Below, in pieces: positions 49,342-57,854 of a stretch of DNA of 64,000 nt; within the stretch, counting starts at the first letter, position 1, and each line of letters begins with the position of its first letter. Below the pieces are notes generated by a model. The model made no database searches, was not told the DNA's origin, and worked only from the letters and a program-made list of their open reading frames with translations. The translations under genes were made by a program, and so were the position numbers. The stretch covers positions 108,052-172,051 of the forward strand of contig SMDA01000006.1 of NCBI GenBank assembly GCA_004346645.1, given 5' to 3'. The stretch is from Gulbenkiania mobilis (GTDB lineage Bacteria; Pseudomonadota; Gammaproteobacteria; Burkholderiales; Chromobacteriaceae).

Positions 49342-50097
49342 ATGCCGGTCTGGCTACAGGCATTGTTGTGGGGGTTGCTGTCCGGGGGCGCATTGGTCAT
49401 CGGAGCGACGCTGGGTTACTGCACGCGCCTGTCGCAGCGCATGGTGGCTGCGGTGATGGCTTTTGGCAGCGGCGTCCTGATTTCCGCTCTGTCGCTGGAG
49501 TTGATGCAGGAAGCCTTCGAGCAGGGGGGCTTTGACGCCACCATGCTTGGTTTTCTGGCGGGCGCTGCTGTCTACACCGGCGCCAACGTGCTCTTGGCAC
49601 GGGCCGGCGCTCGCCACCGCAAGCGTTCGGGGTCGCAGCAGCGGGAGGAAGCCTCGGGGGCAGGCGGAGGGCTGGCCATAGCCGTAGGTTCCTTGTTGGA
49701 CGGAATTCCCGAAGCAGTGGTGATCGGCGTCAGCCTGATCGGCAGCGGCAAGGTAAGCACCGTCGCGGTTGCGGCCGTATTTCTGTCCAACATTCCGGAA
49801 GGCCTCTCCAGCGCGGCCGGCATGAAGAAGAGCGGGCGCTCGGCCGCGTATGTGTTTGGACTGTGGACCGGAATCGCCCTGCTGGTGGGACTGGCAGCGC
49901 TGGCAGGCTATACCGTGTTCAGCCGTTTTCCGGGCGAAGTGGTGGCGGCCACCAATGCCGTGGCCGCCGGGGCGATCCTGGCCATGCTGGCCGACACAAT
50001 GATCCCAGAGGCCTACGAGTCCGCGCACGACTACAGCGGGCTGATCACGGCCACTGGTTTCCTGCTTGCCTTTCTGCTGAGCAAGTGGGCCGGCTGA
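49342..50097 (+). CDS. ZIP-family metal transporter
   Basis: Inner-membrane transporter of 251 residues, eight helices, related to ZupT-like ZIP proteins. The metal-site helices read GSLLDGIPEAVVIG and FLSNIPEGLSSA; the usual histidine of helix 4 is Asp here, as in the GufA-like subgroup. Ribosome site GAAGGAGG precedes the ATG. Its stop codon marks the core side of the island junction. Confidence 0.85.
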   Translation: MPVWLQALLWGLLSGGALVIGATLGYCTRLSQRMVAAVMAFGSGVLISALSLELMQEAFEQGGFDATMLGFLAGAAVYTGANVLLARAGARHRKRSGSQQREEASGAGGGLAIAVGSLLDGIPEAVVIGVSLIGSGKVSTVAVAAVFLSNIPEGLSSAAGMKKSGRSAAYVFGLWTGIALLVGLAALAGYTVFSRFPGEVVAATNAVAAGAILAMLADTMIPEAYESAHDYSGLITATGFLLAFLLSKWAG

Positions 50098-51398
50098 GGC
50101 CTCAGAAACGCAGCGGCAGCGCCTTCCCACCACTTCAGCACCGCGACCTTCTCAGCAATGATCTGGGTGCGCCATTCCTCCGTGGTGATGGATGCAGCCT
50201 GCGGCTCGTAATCACGCTTGAGCAACTGCATCAACGTGTAGGTTTTACCCGTCCCGGGCGGGCCGTAGTAGACGCGGTTGAAGCAAGTAGGTGGGTGTTT
50301 GTTGCCCGTGCTCGGCGTGGTGGTTGGCGGCGGAGTCACCCCTTCATCCAGGCTGGCAGCTTCAATTGGCTCGCCCGCCAGCGCGGCCACTTCTGCCAAG
50401 TCCGTACCGAAGAACGGCTTGAGCAAAGTGGACTCGAATTCCGGCAGATCGTGTGCGCCCACCTGCCAGAAGGTCGAATTGCCCTGCGGCGACCAGTTCT
50501 TGGAGTTGGCGGTGTAGCGGTCGGTACGCTGGGCAGGCTTGAGCACGCGGTAGCTGCGCTGCAACCAGCCGTCACCCTTGTCGCAGGGCATGGCAGCCGA
50601 TGTGAACTGAGCAATACGCTGCGGGCTGTTGCCGTGGCACAGGAAGAACAAGGCGCCTACCGGTGCCTCCGCGAACTTCTTGCCTTGCTCCTTGCCGGTG
50701 TCCCGGTGCATCACCGCCCATTGGCCATCCAGATACTGCTGGCGCTCCGCATCGGTGAAATTGGGTGGGTTGCCGTGGGAGAGCTTCCAGATCGCCAGAT
50801 TCTTCTGGCTCCACGCTTCCCACACCTGCCGCCCAAACTCCAGAATTCCCAGTCCACCGGGCCGCTTGGCTACCGTGGCCTGCTGCAACGCGGCCATGCT
50901 TTGGCTGGCTGTACCGCTGACGAATACCGCCAGCGGTGCACGCTTGAAGATGTCCACGATCACCGGCGTCTGACGGTTTTGGTAGTGAAAGGCGATCTTC
51001 CACTTGAAGGCTTCACCCAGATGCTCGAATGACTCGATGGCCTTCAGATCGCCCTGAGCCGCCCAGTCGGCCACCTGCACCACGAAGCCGCGCACTTTCT
51101 CGAAGGCATCTTGTGCCGTGGTGCCCAGCGATGAATACCAGCCGTGTGTATCCGAGTAGGAAAGCTTGGCGTCGGATTTCTTATCCTCGGTGTCTTTGCG
51201 CGAGAACACGCCGAACTTGAACGACGATCCACCCCAGATGCTGCCCAGTTCGTCGAGGCGCGATTCGATCCAGTAGGTGAAACTGTCTTTCGAGCCAGCC
51301 TGGCTGTATTCATCAAGCGTCATCGTGGCCAGCCGTGAGGCGGGCCAGACGGTCAGGAATTCATCCCACAGGGCGTATTGCTTTTGGAAGTCGCTCAT
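50031..51398 (-). pseudogene. McrB-like AAA+ ATPase, truncated at the island edge
   Basis: The reading frame starts well, overlapping res by 4 nt, and gives an N-terminal DNA-binding-type region (about 1-250), a linker and an AAA+ domain that opens with YYGPPGTGKTYTLMQLLK near residue 375. About 50 residues after Walker A the homology stops near 50105 and the frame runs on antisense through the end of the ZIP gene. Walker B, sensor and arginine-finger regions are missing. The product, if made, cannot be a working GTPase/ATPase of the McrB type. It was probably the last gene of the type III restriction operon before a deletion or integration event. Confidence 0.7.
50095..50104. other. Palindrome TGAGGCCTCA at the core/island junction
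   Basis: A 10-bp perfect palindrome covers the ZIP stop codon and the first bases beyond it, exactly where homology of the AAA+ gene ends. It may mark the recombination point. Confidence 0.35.
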
Positions 51399-54097
51399 TT
51401 CAGCGCTTCCTCAACCCAGTCCCACCGCTTATCCTTGACCATCACGAACCGGCAGCGGCCCTCCGACAGGTTGGCCCACAGCCCCCCGATCAAGCGATCA
51501 TCCTCAGCCCCGTTCCAGCGATCAGCCCCCTTGTATTCCACCGCCAGAATCACGCCGGGCTTGTCTGCACTGCCGGGCAACTGGCACAGAAAATCGGGAT
51601 AGAACCGGCCATCGGCCTTCTGCAGGAAGAACGAGCTGCCTTCGCGCCGAACCAGGTTGCGTACCCAGAACTGGATACGGCCCTGCTGTGCCCACATATC
51701 CAACTGGCAGGCGCACTCGAATTCCTCCTTGCTGTCGAAGTCGCCCATCCGCCCATAGAAATGCTTGCGGAAATCGAAATGGCCGAAGCGCCCGTCGTAG
51801 TCGCGGCTGGGGGCGTAGGCCTGGGCGTGAAACTCGAAGGCGTATTGATCCGTCACCGCCACCCGCGTGGCCGCATCGTCACCGAACAACGCCTGCTGGA
51901 ATGCCTTGCCGACCGCCTGCTTGCGCAGTTCACGAATGCGCGCCTCGATCAGATTGCGGATCAGGAACTTCTGCAGGTTGGCGCGGGCCAGGGTGAAGCC
52001 ATCCCGGCACAGCAAATCGGTGAGCCACGCCGCGACAAAGGCCTGCTTGCTGGCATGGGTCAGTGACTGCTCGGGCAGGTTGCGGCACAGCCAGGTGGCA
52101 AGGCGAACTTCATCCCAGTTTTCGGGTTGATAGACGAGACCCAGATCGCGTTGCAACTCGGGCAGGAAGCGCGACACCACGTGGCCACCCGCATCGATGT
52201 CGATCTCGCCGCCTTCCGATACTTTCAGCGCGGCACCCAATGCCGTCAGGTCATCCGCTGTCGGCGCGGCATCATAGGGAGACAAGTCCCACGGATACTC
52301 CAGCACCTCCGGGTCATCAAACAGTGCCAGTTGGCCCTGCACGCGCAAGGCCAACTGCGGCACCCGAAAACGCTCGCCCAATTCGGCAGGCGTCTGAAAG
52401 AATTCAATCGCCGTGGTGCGGCTGACTTCGGCGGCTTCCACAATCGCCGCTGCGGCGGTTTCGGAAGTGACCGAGGCCTTGAGCACTTCGGCTTCATATT
52501 CCGTGAGCGGCGTGCTGATGGTCAGCGTGTTGAGCTTGCCGTCCCAGCTCACCTTGTCACGCACCGGCTTCGGCACGCTCTTCAGATCAGGTTTTTCGGA
52601 CAAGGTAATCGCTACCGGCCGAACGACCACACGCCCAGCGTGGCCCTCCAGATCCAGCCGTGCCTGTTCGGCCTTGGCAGCAGTGACGAATTCCGTGACC
52701 TCGCGCCGCTCGAACCCGGCACCGGCCACCAGACGATCCCGCAGCGCGCCTGCCGTCTCGGCAAAGTTGCGCGACACCACGAAGGCATAGGATTGGTTCA
52801 ATGCCTTCGCCTGCCGATGGACCGCATCCGGTTGTCGCAACACACGCCCGAGCAACTGCTCCACCGCCGTGGCCGACGACAGCGAAGCCATGCTCACCAA
52901 GATGTAAGCAAATGGGCAGTCCCAGCCCTCAGCCAGTGCCTTCTGGGTGATGACGAACTTCACCGGGCAGGCCGGGTCGGATAGTCCCAACTGGTAATCG
53001 GCCTCGATTCTCTCCAGTCCCTTTTCTTCGCCGGTGGCCACCACAATCTCGCTGGCGGGAATGCCATGGTTGGTGATCAGCTCGTTTTTCACCTTCTCGA
53101 AATCCAGCGTCTCGAGGCCGGCACGGCGCGGCTCCGACTGAATCAGCACCAGCGGGCGCAGGTAGGGGGCACCGGCCCGGCGTTCTTCGTCCGCGAGCTT
53201 CTGTAGCGCATCGCGCCGCGCAATGGCATCGGCCAGACACTGCTGCCAGTTGGGCTCCGTCTCCAGCACCACCGGCAGCTTGATCATCTCCTCCGCCTTC
53301 AACTCGGCGGCGGATACGCTGTGCAGCACATTGCTGGGCGTGCGCGTAAGGTCGGGCGTGGCGGTCAGTTCCATCACGCCGCTGGGGCGCAAGCGTGCCA
53401 GCATGTCGAAGGCCAGTTCGGTGCGGCTGTTATGCGCCTCGTCCACCACCACGAAGGGCCGGCGCAGGCGCAGCACGTTGGCCAGCGAATAGGGCGTGGT
53501 GCGCTCGCTGCCCTCGCCATCGGTCAGCAACTCATCGCGCTGCGTTGGCGACAGGTTGTCGAAGTGATGCATCAAGGCGCCGCTGGACTGATACACCTTG
53601 CGGCATTCTTCCTCTTCCACCTGGAAGGCCTGGCGCGTGGCGACGATCACCGTGGTCGACGTATCCAGCGTGGCGCGGGTGACGCTCTTGGCTTCTTCCA
53701 GATCGAGTACGGTGATCGGCCCCGCCTCGCGCAGTGCAGCGTGATACGGGTGGCTGCGATCCTTCAATGCCTTGATCGTCTGCTCGCGAATTGGCTTGCT
53801 GGGCACCAGCCACAGAATCACGCTGTGCTCGCAGCGCAGCAGGTGCGTGTTGACCAGTTGGACGCTTTTCGCAGCCAGCCAGGTCTTGCCGCCACCGGTG
53901 GGCACGCGCAGGCAGAAGTACGGCATGTCGGCCGGAAAGCCCGACAGCGGGCTGTAGGGGTTGCCGCGCCCCCACAGGCGTTCGGTGGTGGCGGTGAAGG
54001 CGATCGAGGGCGACGGCAGTTCGTGGCAGGTCTTGAAATAGGCCGCCACGCTGTCGAGTACTTGCTGTTGATAGGTCTTGGGTGCAAAAGTTTTCAT
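51395..54097 (-). CDS. res: Type III restriction endonuclease, Res subunit
   Basis: ATP-dependent helicase/nuclease subunit, 900 residues. The helicase part has Walker A (VPTGGGKTWLAAKS), DEAH in FVVVDEAHNS, the TATPD motif, and the C-terminal helicase motif EQLLGRVLRQP. The PD-(D/E)XK nuclease is near the end (YPDFLCQL and LAVEYKG). It works with Mod: it cleaves DNA with unmethylated sites after translocation. Its start overlaps the DUF2442 stop by 4 nt, and its own stop overlaps the AAA+ gene start. Confidence 0.9.
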   Translation of the reverse strand: MKTFAPKTYQQQVLDSVAAYFKTCHELPSPSIAFTATTERLWGRGNPYSPLSGFPADMPYFCLRVPTGGGKTWLAAKSVQLVNTHLLRCEHSVILWLVPSKPIREQTIKALKDRSHPYHAALREAGPITVLDLEEAKSVTRATLDTSTTVIVATRQAFQVEEEECRKVYQSSGALMHHFDNLSPTQRDELLTDGEGSERTTPYSLANVLRLRRPFVVVDEAHNSRTELAFDMLARLRPSGVMELTATPDLTRTPSNVLHSVSAAELKAEEMIKLPVVLETEPNWQQCLADAIARRDALQKLADEERRAGAPYLRPLVLIQSEPRRAGLETLDFEKVKNELITNHGIPASEIVVATGEEKGLERIEADYQLGLSDPACPVKFVITQKALAEGWDCPFAYILVSMASLSSATAVEQLLGRVLRQPDAVHRQAKALNQSYAFVVSRNFAETAGALRDRLVAGAGFERREVTEFVTAAKAEQARLDLEGHAGRVVVRPVAITLSEKPDLKSVPKPVRDKVSWDGKLNTLTISTPLTEYEAEVLKASVTSETAAAAIVEAAEVSRTTAIEFFQTPAELGERFRVPQLALRVQGQLALFDDPEVLEYPWDLSPYDAAPTADDLTALGAALKVSEGGEIDIDAGGHVVSRFLPELQRDLGLVYQPENWDEVRLATWLCRNLPEQSLTHASKQAFVAAWLTDLLCRDGFTLARANLQKFLIRNLIEARIRELRKQAVGKAFQQALFGDDAATRVAVTDQYAFEFHAQAYAPSRDYDGRFGHFDFRKHFYGRMGDFDSKEEFECACQLDMWAQQGRIQFWVRNLVRREGSSFFLQKADGRFYPDFLCQLPGSADKPGVILAVEYKGADRWNGAEDDRLIGGLWANLSEGRCRFVMVKDKRWDWVEEALK

Positions 54098-54345
54098 GCT
54101 TCAGCACCCGGCACAGACTCCCCGCGCAGATACAGGGTATCGGGCGACAGGTCGATTTCGTCCGTCCAGGTCACCGCGCCGTGCTCCACATGAGCACGCT
54201 GAAATAATGCCGGGTCTTGCAAGGCAGCGAACGCGGGGTAATGCAGATAACTCCGCATATCAAAACGGCGCCATTCGCCCGTCGCGAATTGAGCCACCAG
54301 GGTGTAATCCGGCAAAGGCCGAACCAGAATCACGTCAGGTGTCAT
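54094..54345 (-). CDS. DUF2442 protein
   Basis: An 83-residue protein with a compact beta-rich layout (LPDYTLVAQFATGEWRRFDM, then a Trp-rich segment). It matches DUF2442 as I remember it. DUF2442 and DUF4160 genes are often adjacent and are sometimes proposed to be toxin-antitoxin-like. Here both sit between mod and res, with translational overlap into res. Confidence 0.75.
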   Translation of the reverse strand: MTPDVILVRPLPDYTLVAQFATGEWRRFDMRSYLHYPAFAALQDPALFQRAHVEHGAVTWTDEIDLSPDTLYLRGESVPGAEA

Positions 54346-54356
54346 TGCTCTTCTCC

Positions 54357-54626
54357 TTAGCGCAAGGGGTCAATTTTGAACGGCGTTTGCCCTGTGCTGG
54401 CCAAATGCCAGTCGGCCATCAACTCGTCGCGGTGAATCTCCAGCCAAGCTTGCAGCAGCTTCATTTGCCGAGTTGGCAATTCCCCTTCAAGCAGTTCTCC
54501 CTCTGGAATCTGAATCACCGCCTTGAATTCGTTATAACGGACATGAATGTGAGGAAGATGGTGCTTTTCGGTGTCCAGCACATACATCGCCACCAGAATC
54601 CCGTAAAACATGCTGATCGTCGGCAT
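54357..54626 (-). CDS. DUF4160 protein
   Basis: An 89-residue protein with the DUF4160 hallmark of a short N-terminal MPTISMFYGILVAMY followed by HHLPHIHVRYN, a His-rich motif. ATG 54626 is preferred since GGAG is 8 nt upstream; it begins 2 nt after the mod stop. It probably works with the DUF2442 protein next to it. Confidence 0.75.
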   Translation of the reverse strand: MPTISMFYGILVAMYVLDTEKHHLPHIHVRYNEFKAVIQIPEGELLEGELPTRQMKLLQAWLEIHRDELMADWHLASTGQTPFKIDPLR

Positions 54627-54628
54627 GA

Positions 54629-56215
54629 TCAAATCTCCAGCGCATAAGGCGTTTGCTTGAAAGTGATGCCTTCGCGCACCGCGCGGGTGCCCATACGGTT
54701 GGCAGCGGCGTAGATCACTTTCGGACCGGCAAACTTCGGCAGCACCTCGAACACCGGGCCGGTGAGCACATTGCCCCCGTCCACGGATTTATCCTTGAGA
54801 ATGCCGTTGTAGAGCAGATAGATGGCGCGGCCCTCATGGATGCCCAGCAAGGGGGAGTCGGCGGTGCCGGTGAAGCCGGTGCCAGTTTCGGCAAACCAGA
54901 CGAACTCGGCCAGTTGCGCGAAGCTCACATCGCTGCGGATCTGGCCATCGGCGTCGAACAAGGGCTCGGCGGACAGGCGGCAGAATTGGAAGCCGCCGCC
55001 GAGGCCCTCGACGGCCTGCCCCTTGGCGTTGGTATAGCCTTCGGCCACGCGCCGAACGCGCTCGCGGGTGACGTTTCGAGCGATGCCCTCGTCCATCTCG
55101 ACGAGGATGAAGCGGCGGTTGCCGCCGTCCTCGGCGTTTTGTTTCAGTACGGCGTGCGCAGTGGTTCCTGTCCCAGCGAAAGAGTCGAGAACCAAGCTAT
55201 CCGGAGGAGCGCAGTAAGAGATTACTCGCTGTATCAGGGCAAGCGGTTTCGGAAAGGCAAATACACGTTCGTCGAGAATCTCATCGAGCTCTCGTGCTCC
55301 AGACTGGGTTTTGAACTCTGCCCAAAAGCTGGATGCCGGCATTCTTTCTTGTGTTTCGGACAGAAAGCGCTTCTTGCGAGGCCAGCCGGTTGCAGAGTTG
55401 GGTGGCCACCATATGCGGTTTTCGGACAAGAGCCGTTCATAGCCAGCCCGATCAGTGATCCAGCCCTTTGCCGGGTCGGGCTTCCACACGTTGGCAGTCC
55501 CAGGCTGCTCCATGTTGTAGTCGTGGAGGTTTGGGCGTTCGGAGGCGGTTGCCTTTCCCTTGAGTGGGTCGGTGACATACGGCCCCCTCGGGTCCTTATC
55601 TGGATTCTTGAAGTCCGAACGGTCGATTACCCGCCCTTCAATCTTTGACGATGCGGACTTCCCGTAGACGAAGATGTATTCATGGTCAGGAGAGAGCCGC
55701 GTCTTGATTCGGTTGTCTGTGTTGCGGGTATTCCACGTGATCGTTGCAATCCGATTCTTGAAACCGAAAATTTCGTCCAACAAAAGTCGAAGGTGTCCAG
55801 CTTCGACATCATCCAATGAAATCAGAATTACTCCGTCGTCCGAAAGGAATTGACGAAGCAGCACCAGGCGCGGGTACATCATGCACAGCCAGCGGTCGTG
55901 CCGGTCCAGCGTCTCGCCTTCCTTGCCCACCACTTCGCCCAGCCATTTGCGTATCTCCGGACTGTTGACGTTGTCGTTGTACACCCAGCCCTCGTTGCCG
56001 GTGTTGTACGGCGGGTCGATGTAGATGCACTTCACCTTTCCGGCATAGCGGGGCAGCAAGGACTTGAGCGCGTGCAGGTTGTCACCCTGCACGATGAGGT
56101 TCCCAGCATCCGCCGGGCCGCAGGAGAGTTCCGGCACCGGCTCCAGCAGGCGGAAGGGCACGTCCTTGTGGTGTTTGACGACGGCTTCTTTGCCGATCCA
56201 GTTCAATGTTGGCAT
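54629..56215 (-). CDS. mod: Type III DNA methyltransferase, Mod subunit
   Basis: Beta-class N6-adenine methyltransferase of 528 residues that modifies the recognition site and provides specificity to Res. Motif IV is DPPYNTG (about residue 65-72), motif I is DSFAGTGTTAHAVL (about 355). Between them lies the target recognition domain, encoded by DNA that is clearly less GC-rich than its flanks, a sign of exchange. ATG 56215 has AGGGGA upstream; a TTG at 56233 that overlaps the HTH stop is an alternative. Confidence 0.9.
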   Translation of the reverse strand: MPTLNWIGKEAVVKHHKDVPFRLLEPVPELSCGPADAGNLIVQGDNLHALKSLLPRYAGKVKCIYIDPPYNTGNEGWVYNDNVNSPEIRKWLGEVVGKEGETLDRHDRWLCMMYPRLVLLRQFLSDDGVILISLDDVEAGHLRLLLDEIFGFKNRIATITWNTRNTDNRIKTRLSPDHEYIFVYGKSASSKIEGRVIDRSDFKNPDKDPRGPYVTDPLKGKATASERPNLHDYNMEQPGTANVWKPDPAKGWITDRAGYERLLSENRIWWPPNSATGWPRKKRFLSETQERMPASSFWAEFKTQSGARELDEILDERVFAFPKPLALIQRVISYCAPPDSLVLDSFAGTGTTAHAVLKQNAEDGGNRRFILVEMDEGIARNVTRERVRRVAEGYTNAKGQAVEGLGGGFQFCRLSAEPLFDADGQIRSDVSFAQLAEFVWFAETGTGFTGTADSPLLGIHEGRAIYLLYNGILKDKSVDGGNVLTGPVFEVLPKFAGPKVIYAAANRMGTRAVREGITFKQTPYALEI

Positions 56216-56229
56216 TGGCGTCCATCCCC

Positions 56230-56448
56230 TCAAGCTTTGCGTGATGGCGTCTGGCCATCGCCGCGTTGTTCTTCATCCGCGCCCCCGGCGCGCACCCAGT
56301 CGTCCACCTCGGACACTTTGAACTTCCATAAGCGCCCCACGCGGTGGGCAGGCAGGCTCTTGCGGTCGATCCAGCGGTAGATCGAATCGCGCGTGACGCC
56401 CAGATGCTCGGCGATCTGATCTACGGACACCCATGGTTCAGCGGTCAT
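56230..56448 (-). CDS. Helix-turn-helix (excisionase-type) regulator of the restriction operon
   Basis: A 72-residue protein with a MerR-like/excisionase HTH: SVDQIAEHLGVTRDSIYRWI followed by the wing motif HRVGRLWKFK. It is the first gene of the mod-res operon and probably acts as its controller. ATG 56448 follows CGGAG by 7 nt. Its stop overlaps the possible TTG start of mod. Confidence 0.8.
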   Translation of the reverse strand: MTAEPWVSVDQIAEHLGVTRDSIYRWIDRKSLPAHRVGRLWKFKVSEVDDWVRAGGADEEQRGDGQTPSRKA

Positions 56449-56627
56449 GGCAACGCTCCGGCAGCAGCGGTTGGGGCGGCATAAAGTCGGTTTGAATCGC
56501 AAAGATTGCAATTTATCAGGTTGAAGGCCACCAGACGAGCTTTCGATGCCTTGGGCATCATCTTTTCTTGGCTTCCTGATCGTCCAGCGCGTGAATGGTG
56601 GCGTCATCCATCAAACAGGAGCCAACG

Positions 56628-56831
56628 ATGACCACCCAGTCCACCGCCCTCGACACCTCCCTTCAGCGCCTGCCGCTGATACTCGACAAGATCGAGGTCC
56701 TACGACATCTGGCCAACGACCACTTCGGCCACGACCCGGACGCCATCCACTGGGGCCACGTTGGTGACCTCGGGCGGGTGGATCAGGCGCTGGATGACCT
56801 GCTGGCGATCTTCGACGTCCACGCCCAGTAA
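56628..56831 (+). CDS. Small acidic hypothetical protein
   Basis: Not recognised. A 67-residue protein, largely helical and acidic, with LPLILDKIEVLRHLANDHFG and a Leu/Asp-rich end. AGGAG lies 6 nt before ATG 56628. It opens the plus-strand module, divergent from the HTH gene and 11 nt before the DUF3489 gene. Confidence 0.55.
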   Translation: MTTQSTALDTSLQRLPLILDKIEVLRHLANDHFGHDPDAIHWGHVGDLGRVDQALDDLLAIFDVHAQ

Positions 56832-56842
56832 GAGAGGCCGCG

Positions 56843-57328
56843 ATGGACACCCTACTCAAACTTTCCCCGGCCCAAAGCCTGCTGCTGCGTACCGCAGCCC
56901 GCCGTCCTGATGGGCGCGTGATCCCGCCAGACTCCCTGCGCGGCGGCGCACGGGTCAAGGTGCTGACCGCACTGCTGCAGCGCGGGGGGATCGAGCCTGC
57001 CGAAAGCGGCCACGTGCTGACCGACGCGGGCTACGCGGCTTTCGGCCAACAACGGGCCGTGCCGCTGGATGATGTCCAGCCGATGGACGCCATCGGTGAC
57101 CTCCGGCTTCTGGAGGGCATCTCGGTGCGTCCCGGCACCAAGCTCGCCGCGCTGGTGATGGCGCTGCGCCGCCCGCAAGGTGCGACCTGCCTGCAACTGA
57201 TGCTGACGACCGGCTGGCAGCCGCACACCGTGCGCGGGGCAATTTCCGGGATGCTGCGCAAGAAGCTCGGCCTGAACGTGGTGCTGGCGCACAACGACAG
57301 CGGCGAACGGGTGTACAGGGTGGTGTGA
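56843..57328 (+). CDS. DUF3489 protein
   Basis: A 161-residue protein whose second half (GTKLAALVMALRRPQGATCL, then TGWQPHTVRGAISGMLRKKL) matches DUF3489, a winged-helix-like domain. The family is typical of prophage and integrative-element modules with serine recombinases and DUF2924 proteins. It contains the only TTGGCCGAA word in the island (57041), probably by chance. Confidence 0.75.
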   Translation: MDTLLKLSPAQSLLLRTAARRPDGRVIPPDSLRGGARVKVLTALLQRGGIEPAESGHVLTDAGYAAFGQQRAVPLDDVQPMDAIGDLRLLEGISVRPGTKLAALVMALRRPQGATCLQLMLTTGWQPHTVRGAISGMLRKKLGLNVVLAHNDSGERVYRVV

Positions 57329-57379
57329 TCAGCCGCCAAGGGTGTCCAGTTTCTTCAGGCCCTGCGGATACCCCGGCGT

Positions 57380-57478
57380 GTCTGACGCATCGGACACAGT
57401 TCCACGTAACTCTCTATACGCGTGCGCGTGCGCGCGCCTCACGGAAAGTTACGACAACCTGTGTCCGATGCGTCAGAC
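57380..57478. repeat. Long palindrome with alternating purine/pyrimidine centre
   Basis: A perfect 20-bp inverted repeat (57380-57399 with 57459-57478) has a second 7-bp inverted repeat inside it (57405-57411 with 57447-57453), placed at equal distances. The centre (57418-57437) is an alternating CG/TG tract prone to Z-DNA. It could form a cruciform or a large RNA hairpin. It lies in a gene-free gap beside a replication-type module. Confidence 0.75.
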
Positions 57479-57530
57479 GGGGTGCAAAGGCTCGTGGGCC
57501 GATTTCTGCAACCCAGCCAGCGAATCGGCT

Positions 57531-57721
57531 GCAAACCCGCACCAGCATTGAGTTTTCGTCCCTGGCCGTTTTCGCGCGCACCGGGGTGCAAACCTGCAAA
57601 CCCGGTACGCACCAAGGTTCGCACTCTCCTCTTTCCCAACAATCCCGCACACGTCAGCGTTGACGCGGCATTCAGCCCGTTGACCCGCACCGCCAAGTGC
57701 GAACCGCAAACCCTGCAAACC
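57531..57721 (+). repeat. Iterated GCAAACC words
   Basis: Five direct copies occur at 57531, 57588, 57596, 57706 and 57715, two of them as close pairs 8-9 bp apart. Together with the palindrome to the left they fill the gap 57329-57865, where I see no convincing gene. An iteron-type origin or a regulator array is possible. Confidence 0.5.
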
Positions 57722-57854
57722 TTGTTTCCTGGCCAGACGGTAGCGCAATGCTGCGCTCGCGCCCCCCGTATTGGAATATCGTCAGGAAGGACCCCTTTCG
57801 CCTGGGGCATGTATGCGTGCGCGGGCGACAACAATAGGCGCTGACCATCACCAT

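Noticed and set aside
57041..57049. TTCGGCCAA inside the DUF3489 gene
   Set aside because: A single copy in 14 kb of island is compatible with chance.
57531..57721. Repeated GCAAACC words read as a CRISPR array
   Set aside because: The repeats are only 7-9 bp, irregularly spaced, and there are no cas genes.
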